The notes under the pieces were generated by a model. The model was not told the origin of the DNA and searched no databases. It worked only from the letters and a program-made list of their open reading frames with translations. The position numbers and the translations under genes are program-made. A DNA stretch of 27,215 bases from contig CBFHJJ010000021.1 in the NCBI GenBank assembly GCA_965655865.1, positions 1-27,215 of the forward strand. Reading direction: 5' to 3'. Numbering within the stretch: position 1 is the stretch's first letter; every line of letters begins with the position of its first letter. Source of the stretch: MAG-121220-bin8 sp965655865. Lineage in GTDB: Bacteria > Bacteroidota > Bacteroidia > Flavobacteriales > Flavobacteriaceae. Of this stretch, positions 8,001-15,173 are shown piece by piece.

Positions 8001-8327
8001 TATGTAAAAAATATTGATTCTGATTTATTATATAAATTAAACGAATTAAAAGATCAAATGAATTTAATTGATGTTTTACTTTATGGAAATAAATCAAAAA
8101 AAGAGATAATGGAAAAAGATAATTCTCTTGTTTCTGAAAGAATTTCTATTGCGAAAAGAGGTCTTTATGGAAATTCATATGGACCTACCAAACATCATAT
8201 GGATAGTTTTGATATTGCAAAAAATCAATGGGATAGTATTTTACCAAGAGTTGAAAAATTTATTAAAGCAATTGAAGATTTAAGTGAACAGTTAGAACAA
8301 TTAGGAGCTCCTAAAATTCTGAATTAA
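5094..8327 (+). CDS. secreted VPS10/sortilin-type beta-propeller protein with BNR repeats
   Basis: 1077 residues with a signal peptide ending near residue 22-23 (YSQ). Residues about 30-745 are built from propeller blades carrying at least nine Asp-box or BNR motifs, such as SLDGGKTW, SINGGESW, STDGGDSW, SSNGGESW, SDDRGDSW and TSNGGKSW. A glycine-rich stretch (GGVWKT, GTGENVGGRHVGVGKG) opens the propeller. The C-terminal part (about 760-1077) has a short beta-sandwich-like segment (SKIILEIRDDNGD to GINRVSWNL) and then charged helical sequence. The family is common in Bacteroidota and often called glycosyl hydrolase or VPS10-domain protein; no catalytic activity can be read from the motifs. 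Probably periplasmic or surface-exposed, possibly binding peptides or glycans. The 3' end overlaps the convergent DUF3810 gene by 17 bases. Confidence 0.88.
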   Translation: MNNLIKYTLLLFFIFSINQSYSQKNKKDVKNEFTLYSGLKFRSVGPAFMSGRIADIAINPDNENEWYVAVGSGGVWKTVNAGTTWQSLTDNQSFYSTGSIAIDPNNTNTIWLGTGENVGGRHVGVGKGVFLSLDGGKTWKNKGLNKSEHISKIIVNKKNSNNVFVASQGPLWSSGGDRGLYKSINGGESWSLVLSVNKWTGVTDVVVDPRDENIMYAATWQRHRNVAAYMGGGPGTKLFKSTDGGDSWKQLKTGLPAGKLGKIGLAISEINPDVLYAAIELDRRKGAVYRSSNGGESWKKMSDTVSGATGPHYYQELVASPHHFDKIYLMDVRVQVSDDGGKTFYTMNEGNKHSDNHSMTFKKNDPNYLLVGTDGGIYESFDDTKSWKYVNNLPLTQFYKLAVDDSYPFYNIYGGTQDNNTQGGPSRTFRSNGIVNSDWFVLLGGDGHQPATEPGNPNIVYAQSQQGNLHRVDRTTGEAVFIKPYSGLNEDFERFNWDSPILVSSHNSKRLYFGSQRVWKSDDRGDSWTPISKDLTKNQERLELPIMGKQQSWDSAWDVYAMSTYNTITSLSESALNQNILYAGTDDGLIHSTKNGGSSWTSITVDKLPGVPNSSFVNDIKADLHNDQVAYVALDNHKFGDYSPYLYKTSNGGKSWKPIVDGLPEDTFVWRIVQDHIDPNLLFLATEYGLYFSNNQGDNWVKFSNGLPTISVRDIAIQKRENDLVLATFGRGFYVLDDFSLLRKLNKSNSNEVILFDVKEALQYNPIRSGTSSQGSSYYSSKNPPYGAIFSYNLPDSYKSLKSLRSKREKELDKLNKDIPFVGWEELDKEINETKSKIILEIRDDNGDLVDRINGSTKKGINRVSWNLSKPLPTILDSNSRWSRSSITVKPGKYSVHLLELVKDGVNELTKSKTFDVKRIRENVLKNPLNSKIDEFILELNKFEIETSVKISNYIKSKKKQSSFDNTLRYVKNIDSDLLYKLNELKDQMNLIDVLLYGNKSKKEIMEKDNSLVSERISIAKRGLYGNSYGPTKHHMDSFDIAKNQWDSILPRVEKFIKAIEDLSEQLEQLGAPKILN

Positions 8328-9357
8328 CATATTTATTAACCAATAAATCGACAACCAAATTATAGGTTTTTATTCCTTTAGTTTGATTGTTTGCTTTTAA
8401 ATAAATATCATATGATTGTTTGAAGTATTTCTCTAGAGGATTTTTATATCTTTTCCAATTTTCAGATACTTCTTTGTAATTCTTTAAAACTCCTGTGTTA
8501 ATTTTAATTATTAACTCATCATATGTTTTTTTGTCGTTTAAATACATTTCGTTCAACAAGTATTTTAATGCAAACGTGCTTCCACTATAATTTACGTATT
8601 CATTATCGGAATTTAGAGTAGCTTCTATACTTATATAATTTGCTTCGTTTTCAGCTGAATATCCTAGTTGGTGAGCAATTTCGTGACAAATTGTAGTAGG
8701 TATATTTAATTTTGCAATATTAGTGTTGATATGAGCTTCTAAGGTAAAAGGATTTATATATCCACTAAAACCCATATAAGAAAGCGGTAAACTGAACAAA
8801 GATTTTTTTATTGTTGGGTTTAATTTTTGATTTTTGTTATAACTCGAGTTTTTTATTGACTGTAAAGATTCAATAAACAAATCATTATCAAATTTTACTG
8901 AAATTGAATCGTTTATTGATATTTTTTTATGAATCTTATTGGTTTTATTAATATAATGAATAGTTGTTTTTTTAAGTTGATTTAAACTGTAACTTTTTGT
9001 ATTTGTTAATTTTTCTTGAATAGGTATTCTATGGTAATTTAACCCCCACTGCATATTAAAAATTATATAAATTCCAAACAAAACCTGAAAATGAATCTTT
9101 ATATTTTTTCTTCTAGTATTAGTTTTCTTTAGATTTAAAAAATAAACAATTGGAATAAATAAGTATAATAGGTCGCCTAGTGAAAATTGAAATTTATTAA
9201 AAAAAAATATTATATAATAAGAAATGTTTTTATAAACAAAATCAGAATAATAGTTTTCAATAAGATTTGGGTAACGTATTATGAATTGAAATAGTAGTAA
9301 AATAAAAACATATGGATAAAATGATTTTAATCTAAATAAAACAGAATAAAACTTCAT
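8311..9357 (-). CDS. DUF3810 membrane protein with HExxH metallopeptidase motif
   Basis: 348 residues. The N-terminal third holds membrane segments at about 13-28, 44-54, 60-76 and 90-102; the remainder is soluble. A zinc-peptidase signature HEIAH lies at 225-229 and is followed by a downstream ExxN segment (SAENEANYI, E236/E238) that could supply the third ligand, as in gluzincin-type peptidases. The family is DUF3810, found across Bacteroidota, without an established substrate. Probably the catalytic part faces the periplasm. It ends convergently inside the propeller gene and starts three bases after the PPIase stop, so it is likely co-transcribed with the PPIase and nrnA genes. Confidence 0.85.
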   Translation of the reverse strand: MKFYSVLFRLKSFYPYVFILLLFQFIIRYPNLIENYYSDFVYKNISYYIIFFFNKFQFSLGDLLYLFIPIVYFLNLKKTNTRRKNIKIHFQVLFGIYIIFNMQWGLNYHRIPIQEKLTNTKSYSLNQLKKTTIHYINKTNKIHKKISINDSISVKFDNDLFIESLQSIKNSSYNKNQKLNPTIKKSLFSLPLSYMGFSGYINPFTLEAHINTNIAKLNIPTTICHEIAHQLGYSAENEANYISIEATLNSDNEYVNYSGSTFALKYLLNEMYLNDKKTYDELIIKINTGVLKNYKEVSENWKRYKNPLEKYFKQSYDIYLKANNQTKGIKTYNLVVDLLVNKYVNSEF

Positions 9358-9360
9358 TAT

Positions 9361-10449
9361 TTATTTTAATTCTACAATTTCAACTTCGAAAATTAAATTA
9401 GATTTTGGTGGTATTTGCGGACTTCTGCCCATTTCTCCATACGCAAGATAATATGGAAGAAATAAAGTTGCCTTATCACCAACGTTAAGAAGTTTTAAAC
9501 CTTCTTTAAATCCGGAAATCATTGAGTCTTCTGGTCCTATCTTAGCTGCAATTGGAGAATAACCACCTTGGTTTTTTTTAACAATATTTACTGTTTGATA
9601 TTGTTCAGCAACCTCTAAGATACTAGTATCCAATAAAGAGCCATCTTCAAAATATACTGCATAATGAGTCATTACAGTTTTGCTATCATCAACTTTTTTC
9701 GAATTATCTGCCTTAAACGTTATAGTGTACTCTAATCCTGTTTTCGTTTTCTTAGCATAGGCCTTTTCTGATTCATGTGTTGTTTTTTTACCTATTCTAA
9801 CGTTTTTAAGTAATTCTACTTTTTTTTGTTCAATCATTCTGTCTTCTTCAAAATGATTTGTAAATATTTTGGAAGCGTTAAAAGCTCTTGCTTCTCTACC
9901 TTTTCTAATTATAGAAACCTTTTTTATAGTGTCATTTTGCTCAATTAGATCAACAGTTTCAATTCCTTTAATGACTTTTCCAAAAACAGTATGTTTACCG
10001 TTAAGCCATGGTGTTTCTTTGTGAGTTATAAAGAATTGACTGCCATTTGTTTTAGGACCAGAGTTTGCCATTGATAATATTCCTGCAGAATCATGTAAAA
10101 GATCTTCTTTAAACTCATCTTTAAAGTTATATCCAGGACCTCCACGACCTGTTCCTGATGGATCTCCCCCTTGAATCATGAAATTTTCAATAACTCTGTG
10201 AAAAATTAATCCATCGTAGTATTTTTTATTTTTAAATTCTGGAAGAACTTCTTTGTTTTTTCCTTCACTTAGTGATACAAAATTAGCAACAGTGACCGGA
10301 GTCTCCTTAAATGTTAGATTGATCAAGATATCTCCCTTGTTAGTTTGAATATCAGCATATAGTCCTTCATTTAAATCTGGATGAGTGCTTGTACATGATG
10401 TGATAAGTATACTTGAAAATAAAATTATTGTGTATATATGTTTTTTCAT
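9361..10449 (-). CDS. lipoprotein peptidyl-prolyl isomerase, cyclophilin-FKBP fusion
   Basis: 362 residues exported as a lipoprotein (lipobox ITSC, Cys19). Residues about 32-185 form a cyclophilin domain with the catalytic pattern FHRVIENFMIQGGDPSG (R85, F90, Q93), SQFF (137-140), W148 and H153. Residues about 240-362 form an FKBP domain with DGSLLDTS, GFKEGLKLLNVGDKATLFLP, LAYGE and IPPKSNLIFEVEI. The two domains are joined by a charged linker (about 185-235). Both isomerase types act on Xaa-Pro bonds, so this should be a periplasmic folding factor for exported proteins. The fusion is known in Flavobacteriia. It lies four bases downstream of nrnA. Confidence 0.93.
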   Translation of the reverse strand: MKKHIYTIILFSSILITSCTSTHPDLNEGLYADIQTNKGDILINLTFKETPVTVANFVSLSEGKNKEVLPEFKNKKYYDGLIFHRVIENFMIQGGDPSGTGRGGPGYNFKDEFKEDLLHDSAGILSMANSGPKTNGSQFFITHKETPWLNGKHTVFGKVIKGIETVDLIEQNDTIKKVSIIRKGREARAFNASKIFTNHFEEDRMIEQKKVELLKNVRIGKKTTHESEKAYAKKTKTGLEYTITFKADNSKKVDDSKTVMTHYAVYFEDGSLLDTSILEVAEQYQTVNIVKKNQGGYSPIAAKIGPEDSMISGFKEGLKLLNVGDKATLFLPYYLAYGEMGRSPQIPPKSNLIFEVEIVELK

Positions 10450-10453
10450 TTAT

Positions 10454-11470
10454 TTAAATTAATTTGTCTTTGTATTTAGGTAATGATTTTAAAAAATTTT
10501 CTATTGCGTTTTCAGCATTTCCTTCAAATTTTCCACCGGAAGCATTAATATGCCCCCCACCTGAAAAATGATTTTCAGCGTAAAGATTACAAGGAAAATT
10601 CCCTAATGATCTAAAAGATATTTTAACATTGTTAGAGATGTTTACATCTTCAATAAAAATTGCACAAAAAATCACTTCTTTTAGAGCTAGACCATAATTT
10701 ACAATACCTTCTGAATCACCTTTTTTATAATTTAGTTTTTCTAATTCATCTCTTTTAAGTGACATGTAAACAGTGTTTAATTCTTTTATGTGAGTTAAGC
10801 TATTTAAAGCAGAGCCTAAAACTTTAAGCCTACTAGCAGATGAATCATTGTAAACCTTATTGTAGATGAGATTATGATCAATTTTTTTATCGAATAAATT
10901 AGAAATTATCTCATGTGTTCTAGAACTAACAGAAGAATATTGAAAAGAACCAGTATCAGTCATCATTCCTAGATACAGACATGATGAGATGTCTTTATTT
11001 AGTTTACTTTCAAAACCAATTAATACAAAGATTTCATAAAGCAGTTCGCAAGTCGAACCTGTTTTGGAATTTGAAAAAACTAAATCAGCATAATCCTTTG
11101 GATTTTGATGATGATCAATCATAACTGTTTTAGAGTTAGATTGATTTACTAATTCTTTAAGTTCTCCAATTCTATTTAGATCATTAAAATCAAGAGTAAA
11201 GATTAAATCGGAATTTGAAAGTAATTTTACGCATTTTTCTTTGTCATCATCATAATAATGTATGTCATCAAACCCAGGTGTCCAACTTAAAAAATCAGGA
11301 GCTTTATTTGGGCTAACTACTTGAGAGGATTTATTAATAATCTTAAGAACGTTATAAAGTGCCAAACAACTTCCGATTGCATCTCCATCTGGACTTGTGT
11401 GAGGGATTATGACAATATTTTCACTATCATTAATTAGCTCTTTTAGTTTTTTAATTTTTTCAAATTTCAT
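10454..11470 (-). CDS. nrnA: DHH/DHHA1 phosphoesterase, NrnA-type oligoribonuclease/pAp phosphatase
   Basis: 338 residues. NrnA degrades 2-5 nt RNAs and dephosphorylates 3'-phosphoadenosine 5'-phosphate. Visible motifs: IIPHTSPDGDAIGS (21-34) with metal-binding His/Asp residues, FTLDFND (91-97), the DHH signature IDHH (118-121), TDTGSFQYSS (171-180), and the DHHA1 substrate loop SGGGHINASGG (303-313). An ATG at 11488 would extend the frame by six residues (MLIFVL), but a TATATTTG promoter box lies between the two starts, so 11470 is chosen. Divergent from the small membrane protein gene. Confidence 0.9.
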   Translation of the reverse strand: MKFEKIKKLKELINDSENIVIIPHTSPDGDAIGSCLALYNVLKIINKSSQVVSPNKAPDFLSWTPGFDDIHYYDDDKEKCVKLLSNSDLIFTLDFNDLNRIGELKELVNQSNSKTVMIDHHQNPKDYADLVFSNSKTGSTCELLYEIFVLIGFESKLNKDISSCLYLGMMTDTGSFQYSSVSSRTHEIISNLFDKKIDHNLIYNKVYNDSSASRLKVLGSALNSLTHIKELNTVYMSLKRDELEKLNYKKGDSEGIVNYGLALKEVIFCAIFIEDVNISNNVKISFRSLGNFPCNLYAENHFSGGGHINASGGKFEGNAENAIENFLKSLPKYKDKLI

Positions 11471-11475
11471 TAAAA

Positions 11476-11483
11476 CAAATATA
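11476..11483 (-). promoter_or_regulatory. TATATTTG -7 box of nrnA, five bases before the ATG
   Basis: Read leftward this is a perfect TAnnTTTG box. It lies inside the longer version of the nrnA frame and only five bases before the ATG at 11470, so transcription would start at or next to the start codon. No TTG -33 element is seen. Confidence 0.5.
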
Positions 11484-11528
11484 AGCATTAGAATGAGATG
11501 ATATGATTAAAATTTATTCTCAATTTTG

Positions 11529-11536
11529 TACATTTG
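11529..11536 (+). promoter_or_regulatory. TACATTTG -7 box of the small membrane protein gene
   Basis: TACATTTG is a perfect TAnnTTTG box. It lies inside the longest open frame (which opens at 11503), and transcription from it would begin near 11541, supporting a start at the TTG at 11554. It is divergent from the nrnA box 46 bases away. Confidence 0.45.
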
Positions 11537-11553
11537 GTATAAACTGTTTCAAA

Positions 11554-11838
11554 TTGAAAGTCAATCTCTTTAAACTAAATAAAAACAAAAGATTTAATTA
11601 TAATCCTAGGTATATAAAGGATAAATCTTTAGAAAATATTTATGATTTTGAATCAGTTTATGAAAAACAAAGAAAATATAGAAGTTCACACGATCTTTCA
11701 TCAGTTTGGAAAGAAGATAGATATGCTTATAGAACCAGGTCAAACAGTGTGTTTTCAAAAACACTGTTAATTATAATTCTTTGTCTAGTGTTTTTGTTTT
11801 TATTTATTATAGATTTCGATCTTTCTATATTTTACTAA
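11554..11838 (+). CDS. small single-pass membrane protein (family mislabelled 'riboflavin synthase subunit beta')
   Basis: 94 residues from the TTG at 11554; the frame stays open to an ATG at 11503 (111 residues), but that ATG precedes the promoter box and the extra 17 residues do not look family-like. The N-terminus is basic (FKLNKNKRFNYNPRYIKDK), the middle is charged, and a single membrane segment (SKTLLIIILCLVFLFLFII) is followed by the tail DFDLSIFY. The tail FIIDFDLSIF and the NYxPRY motif recur in small flavobacterial proteins found upstream of mutL, some of which carry the misleading label above; nothing here suggests riboflavin synthesis. An inner-membrane protein with the basic end in the cytoplasm is likely. 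It begins the mutL cassette, with six bases to mutL. Confidence 0.75.
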   Translation: MKVNLFKLNKNKRFNYNPRYIKDKSLENIYDFESVYEKQRKYRSSHDLSSVWKEDRYAYRTRSNSVFSKTLLIIILCLVFLFLFIIDFDLSIFY

Positions 11839-11844
11839 TAATAT

Positions 11845-13620
11845 ATGAGTATAATTAAATTGCTTCCGGATAGCGTAGCTAACCAAATTGCTGCTGGTGA
11901 AGTAGTTCAAAGACCCTCATCTGTAGTTAAGGAACTTCTTGAAAACTCAGTAGATAGTGGAGCTAAAACCATCAAATTGATAATTAAAGATGCAGGTAAA
12001 ACTCTAATTCATGTTCTCGACGATGGAATAGGAATGAATAAAGATGATTTAAAAAAATGTTTTTTTAGACATACAACTTCTAAAATTCGTAATTCAAAAG
12101 ATTTGTATTCTCTTAAAACAATGGGTTTCAGAGGAGAGGCTCTGTCTAGCATTGCTTCGGTGTCTCATATGAGCATTATTTCAAATCAGGATAACAACAA
12201 GTCACTTGGTTATGAAATCAAACTTGAGGGCGGAGAAGAAAAATTATTTAATGAAGTTATTTCATTAAAAGGAACTTCAATTTCTGTAAAAAACCTTTTC
12301 TTTAATATTCCCGCTCGAAGAAATTTTTTAAAATCTGACAACGTTGAGCTGAAGCATATTATCGATGAGTTTCATAGAATATCATTAATTAACCATGAGA
12401 TTAATTTTATTTTTATAAATAATAATAATGAATTGTTCAATCTTTCCAAGTCAATTTTTAAAGAAAGGATTATCAGAGTTTTTGGAAATTCATCAAAACA
12501 AAAACTGATTCCTATTAATGAAGAAACTGATTTAGCTAAAATTAAAGGCTATGTCTTTAAGCCAGAGTACTCAAGAAAAACAAGATCTGCTCAATTTTTC
12601 TTTGTTAATGATAGATTTATTAAAAATAGCCACTTGAATCATGCAGTTAAAACGGCTTTCGATGGTTTGATAAAAGAGAAACTTTATCCTTCTTATTTTT
12701 TAAAAATAAATGTTCCTTTAAATTCGATTGATGTTAATATACATCCAAATAAAACTGAAATAAAGTTTGATAATGACCAGTCAATTTATGCAATCCTAAA
12801 ATCTTCAATTAAACATAGTTTAGGTCAGTTTAACATAGCGCCAACAATTGATTTTGAAAATAATATAAATTTAAACACGCCTTACTCTTACAGAAACAAA
12901 GAGGCGTCAATTCCAAAGGTAGATTATAATCAAGCGTTTAACCCTTTTGATAATTTAACCAAGCCTATTGATTTAAAGACTAAAGATTTTGAAATTATTA
13001 ATACTAAAGATTTTGTTAAAACAGATCAATTTAAGAACGAACTTGAGATTTTAAAAACTAATAGTTTTCCTTCGTTTCAATTGAAATCTAAATATATAAT
13101 AACTAAAACAAGTGCAGGTATTTTAATTATTAATCAAAAAAGAGCTCATCAACGTATTTTATATGAAAACTTTTTAAAAGATCTTTCTAATAAAATAAAC
13201 CCTGTTCAAACATTGTTATTTCCTATAAAGTTAGATTTTAACTCAGAAGAAATTAGAATGCTTAAGTTGCTTGAAGCTCCTTTAGTTCATTTAGGATTTA
13301 AGTTCAATAATTTTGGGTCAGATAATATTGAAATTTCTGGGATTCATCCTTTTTTAAATCAAAAAAATATTAATGATTTGTTTCAAGATTTTCTAAGAAA
13401 TAAAGATTATAATCAGGATAATGCAGTTCACACCTTAAATGACTTAATTGCAAAACTTTTGTCTAAATATTCCTCAATATCATCTAATGAAAATATTAAT
13501 GTTAAATTACAAGAATCACTTGTCAATGATTTATTTGCTTGTAAAGATCCAAATGTTTCGCCGTTTGGTAAATTAATTTTTAAATTAATTTCTTTAGATG
13601 AAATAATAAAAATATTTTAA
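11845..13620 (+). CDS. mutL: DNA mismatch repair protein MutL
   Basis: 591 residues. The N-terminal GHKL ATPase is complete: NQIAAGEVVQRP (13-24), catalytic E30 and N34 in KELLENSVDSGA, DDGIGM (59-64), TMGFRGEAL (92-100) and LFFNIPARR (151-159), then a transducer domain to about 320 including VNIHPNKTEIKF. A low-complexity linker (about 330-405) leads to a C-terminal dimerisation domain (about 408-591). The endonuclease motif DQHA(x)2E(x)4E of MutH-less bacteria is degenerate, reading NQKRAHQRILYE (430-441). MutL couples MutS mismatch recognition to strand removal. Co-oriented with and three bases before the first rhomboid gene. Confidence 0.96.
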   Translation: MSIIKLLPDSVANQIAAGEVVQRPSSVVKELLENSVDSGAKTIKLIIKDAGKTLIHVLDDGIGMNKDDLKKCFFRHTTSKIRNSKDLYSLKTMGFRGEALSSIASVSHMSIISNQDNNKSLGYEIKLEGGEEKLFNEVISLKGTSISVKNLFFNIPARRNFLKSDNVELKHIIDEFHRISLINHEINFIFINNNNELFNLSKSIFKERIIRVFGNSSKQKLIPINEETDLAKIKGYVFKPEYSRKTRSAQFFFVNDRFIKNSHLNHAVKTAFDGLIKEKLYPSYFLKINVPLNSIDVNIHPNKTEIKFDNDQSIYAILKSSIKHSLGQFNIAPTIDFENNINLNTPYSYRNKEASIPKVDYNQAFNPFDNLTKPIDLKTKDFEIINTKDFVKTDQFKNELEILKTNSFPSFQLKSKYIITKTSAGILIINQKRAHQRILYENFLKDLSNKINPVQTLLFPIKLDFNSEEIRMLKLLEAPLVHLGFKFNNFGSDNIEISGIHPFLNQKNINDLFQDFLRNKDYNQDNAVHTLNDLIAKLLSKYSSISSNENINVKLQESLVNDLFACKDPNVSPFGKLIFKLISLDEIIKIF

Positions 13621-13623
13621 TGT

Positions 13624-14331
13624 ATGAGATCTGTTCCTGAAACTATTAAGCAGCTAATTATAATTAATATAATTTTTTACTTTGGTTCTCAATTTTTGGG
13701 TGATTTGAGTTATGATATTTTAGCTTTACATTATTTTGAAAATGATAAGTTTATAATTTCTCAGCTTATTACACACATGTTTATGCATGGTAGTCCGTCA
13801 CATATATTATTTAATATGTTTGGTCTATGGATGTTTGGTTCACCGCTTGAGCAAATGTGGGGTAAACAAAAATTCTTATTTTTTTATTTTTCAGCTGGTT
13901 TAGGTGCAGCTGCATTACAAATGCTTGTATACCATGTTCAGGTTCAGGCTCTTTATGATGTTATTGAGACTAATAACCTAAGTTTAAGTGATCCAGGTAT
14001 TTTACTCAATTACATGTCTCAAAATGATTATAATCAAGCTCTATCATCTTTTAATAGTGTTATGGTAGGTGCTTCAGGCGCTATTTATGGTGTTTTGGTT
14101 GCTTTCGCATTTTCTTTTCCTAATTCTAAACTTATGTTGCTATTCCCTCCAATTCCTATTAAGGCAAAGTATTTTGTGCCTTTGTTGATTGTGATAGATC
14201 TGTTTTTTGGACTTTCTTCTTTTTCAATTGGTTCTATAGCGCATTTTGCTCATATTGGGGGTGCATTAATTGGCTTAATTATGGTTTTGTATTGGAGAAA
14301 AAATCAATTTAATTCTAATAGATGGAATTAA
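13624..14331 (+). CDS. rhomboid family intramembrane serine protease (first copy)
   Basis: 235 residues, mostly membrane. It keeps the catalytic dyad: Ser151 in GASGAIYG and His210 in AHFAHIGGALIG, plus the oxyanion-region pair H60 and N64 in SHILFNMFGLWMFG. A loop of about 40 residues (103-145) separates the WMFG region from the active-site helix, longer than in the second copy. Rhomboids cut within membrane helices; the substrate is unknown. It starts three bases after mutL and overlaps the second rhomboid gene by ten bases, so the pair are probably coupled. Confidence 0.93.
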   Translation: MRSVPETIKQLIIINIIFYFGSQFLGDLSYDILALHYFENDKFIISQLITHMFMHGSPSHILFNMFGLWMFGSPLEQMWGKQKFLFFYFSAGLGAAALQMLVYHVQVQALYDVIETNNLSLSDPGILLNYMSQNDYNQALSSFNSVMVGASGAIYGVLVAFAFSFPNSKLMLLFPPIPIKAKYFVPLLIVIDLFFGLSSFSIGSIAHFAHIGGALIGLIMVLYWRKNQFNSNRWN

Positions 14332-15173
14332 TAGATAAAATTAGATATAGTTTGAAAAATCTAGATATTTTACAGAAAATCATATTAATTATGATTGTTT
14401 TTTTTGTGATCCCATACATTGTAAATACATTTTTGTTTCTCTTTAATGTCAATGAATTTTCAGTAATTAACTTATTTGATATATCTCCAAACTTAACGGA
14501 TTTAATATCAAAACCTTGGTCACTGATTACTTATGGTTTTTTTCATTCTGATTTATGGCATTTGATTGGAAACATGGTAATATTATATTTAAGTGGATCT
14601 GTAGTGCTTAATCTTTTTGGAAGTGAAAGATTAATCAAAATTTTTATTTTAGGAATTTTATTTGGTTCATTAGCTTACCTAATAAGTTACAATCTTTTTC
14701 CTGTTTTCAACAACATAAAATCATCAATGATTGGGTCTTCTGCAGGAGTAATGGCTGTTTTTATTTTTTTAGCATCTTATAGTCCTAGCTACAGTTTTAG
14801 AATACTAACTTTTGATATTAAAATTATTTATATTGCTTCTTTTCTTGTTCTTTTAGATATTATTCAAATACCCGGTGGAAATTCTGGAGGTCATATAGCG
14901 CATCTAGGAGGTGCTTTTTTGGGATATTTTTATCACAAAAAAATGATTCAAGGCGAGGATTATGGTAATTGGATCATTGATTTATATAATTTTATTTTTA
15001 AACGAAAATTAAAATCTAATAAAAGAAATTCTGTAAAAAAAACAACTGTTTCAAGAAAAGATTCCGTTGTCCAAAAGAAAATAGATTTGATATTAGACAA
15101 AATTAGCAAGTCAGGATATGATAGCTTGACTAAGGAGGAAAAAGAAACTTTATTTAAGGCGGGTAAATCGTGA
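14322..15173 (+). CDS. rhomboid family intramembrane serine protease with C-terminal DUF6576-like tail (second copy)
   Basis: 283 residues. The N-terminus has a membrane segment at about 18-40, then the rhomboid core: H80 and N84 in FFHSDLWHLIGNMVILY, Ser140 in GSSAGVMAV and His194 in AHLGGAFLG. The cytosolic tail after 210 is basic (KRKLKSNKRNSVKK) and ends in a conserved helical segment (KIDLILDKISKSGYDSLTKEE, about 253-273) like DUF6576. Sequence differs clearly from the first copy, so this is an old pair, not a recent duplication. Ends in a GTGA overlap with the next gene. Confidence 0.92.
   Translation: MELIDKIRYSLKNLDILQKIILIMIVFFVIPYIVNTFLFLFNVNEFSVINLFDISPNLTDLISKPWSLITYGFFHSDLWHLIGNMVILYLSGSVVLNLFGSERLIKIFILGILFGSLAYLISYNLFPVFNNIKSSMIGSSAGVMAVFIFLASYSPSYSFRILTFDIKIIYIASFLVLLDIIQIPGGNSGGHIAHLGGAFLGYFYHKKMIQGEDYGNWIIDLYNFIFKRKLKSNKRNSVKKTTVSRKDSVVQKKIDLILDKISKSGYDSLTKEEKETLFKAGKS

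Noticed and set aside
5094..8327. Propeller protein as an active sialidase because of Asp-box repeats
   Set aside because: The arginine triad and FRIP motif of sialidases are not seen; the Asp-box is a structural motif only.
13572..13594. Palindrome AAATTAATTTTTAAATTAATTT in the mutL end as a terminator or operator
   Set aside because: It is coding, encodes a conserved-looking C-terminal strand, and is pure A/T, expected by chance in this composition.
15129..15142. GGAGG-like string before the EEP gene, as a Shine-Dalgarno sequence
   Set aside because: It lies inside the coding sequence of the second rhomboid, about 30 bases from the GTG start, and flavobacteria generally do not use this signal.
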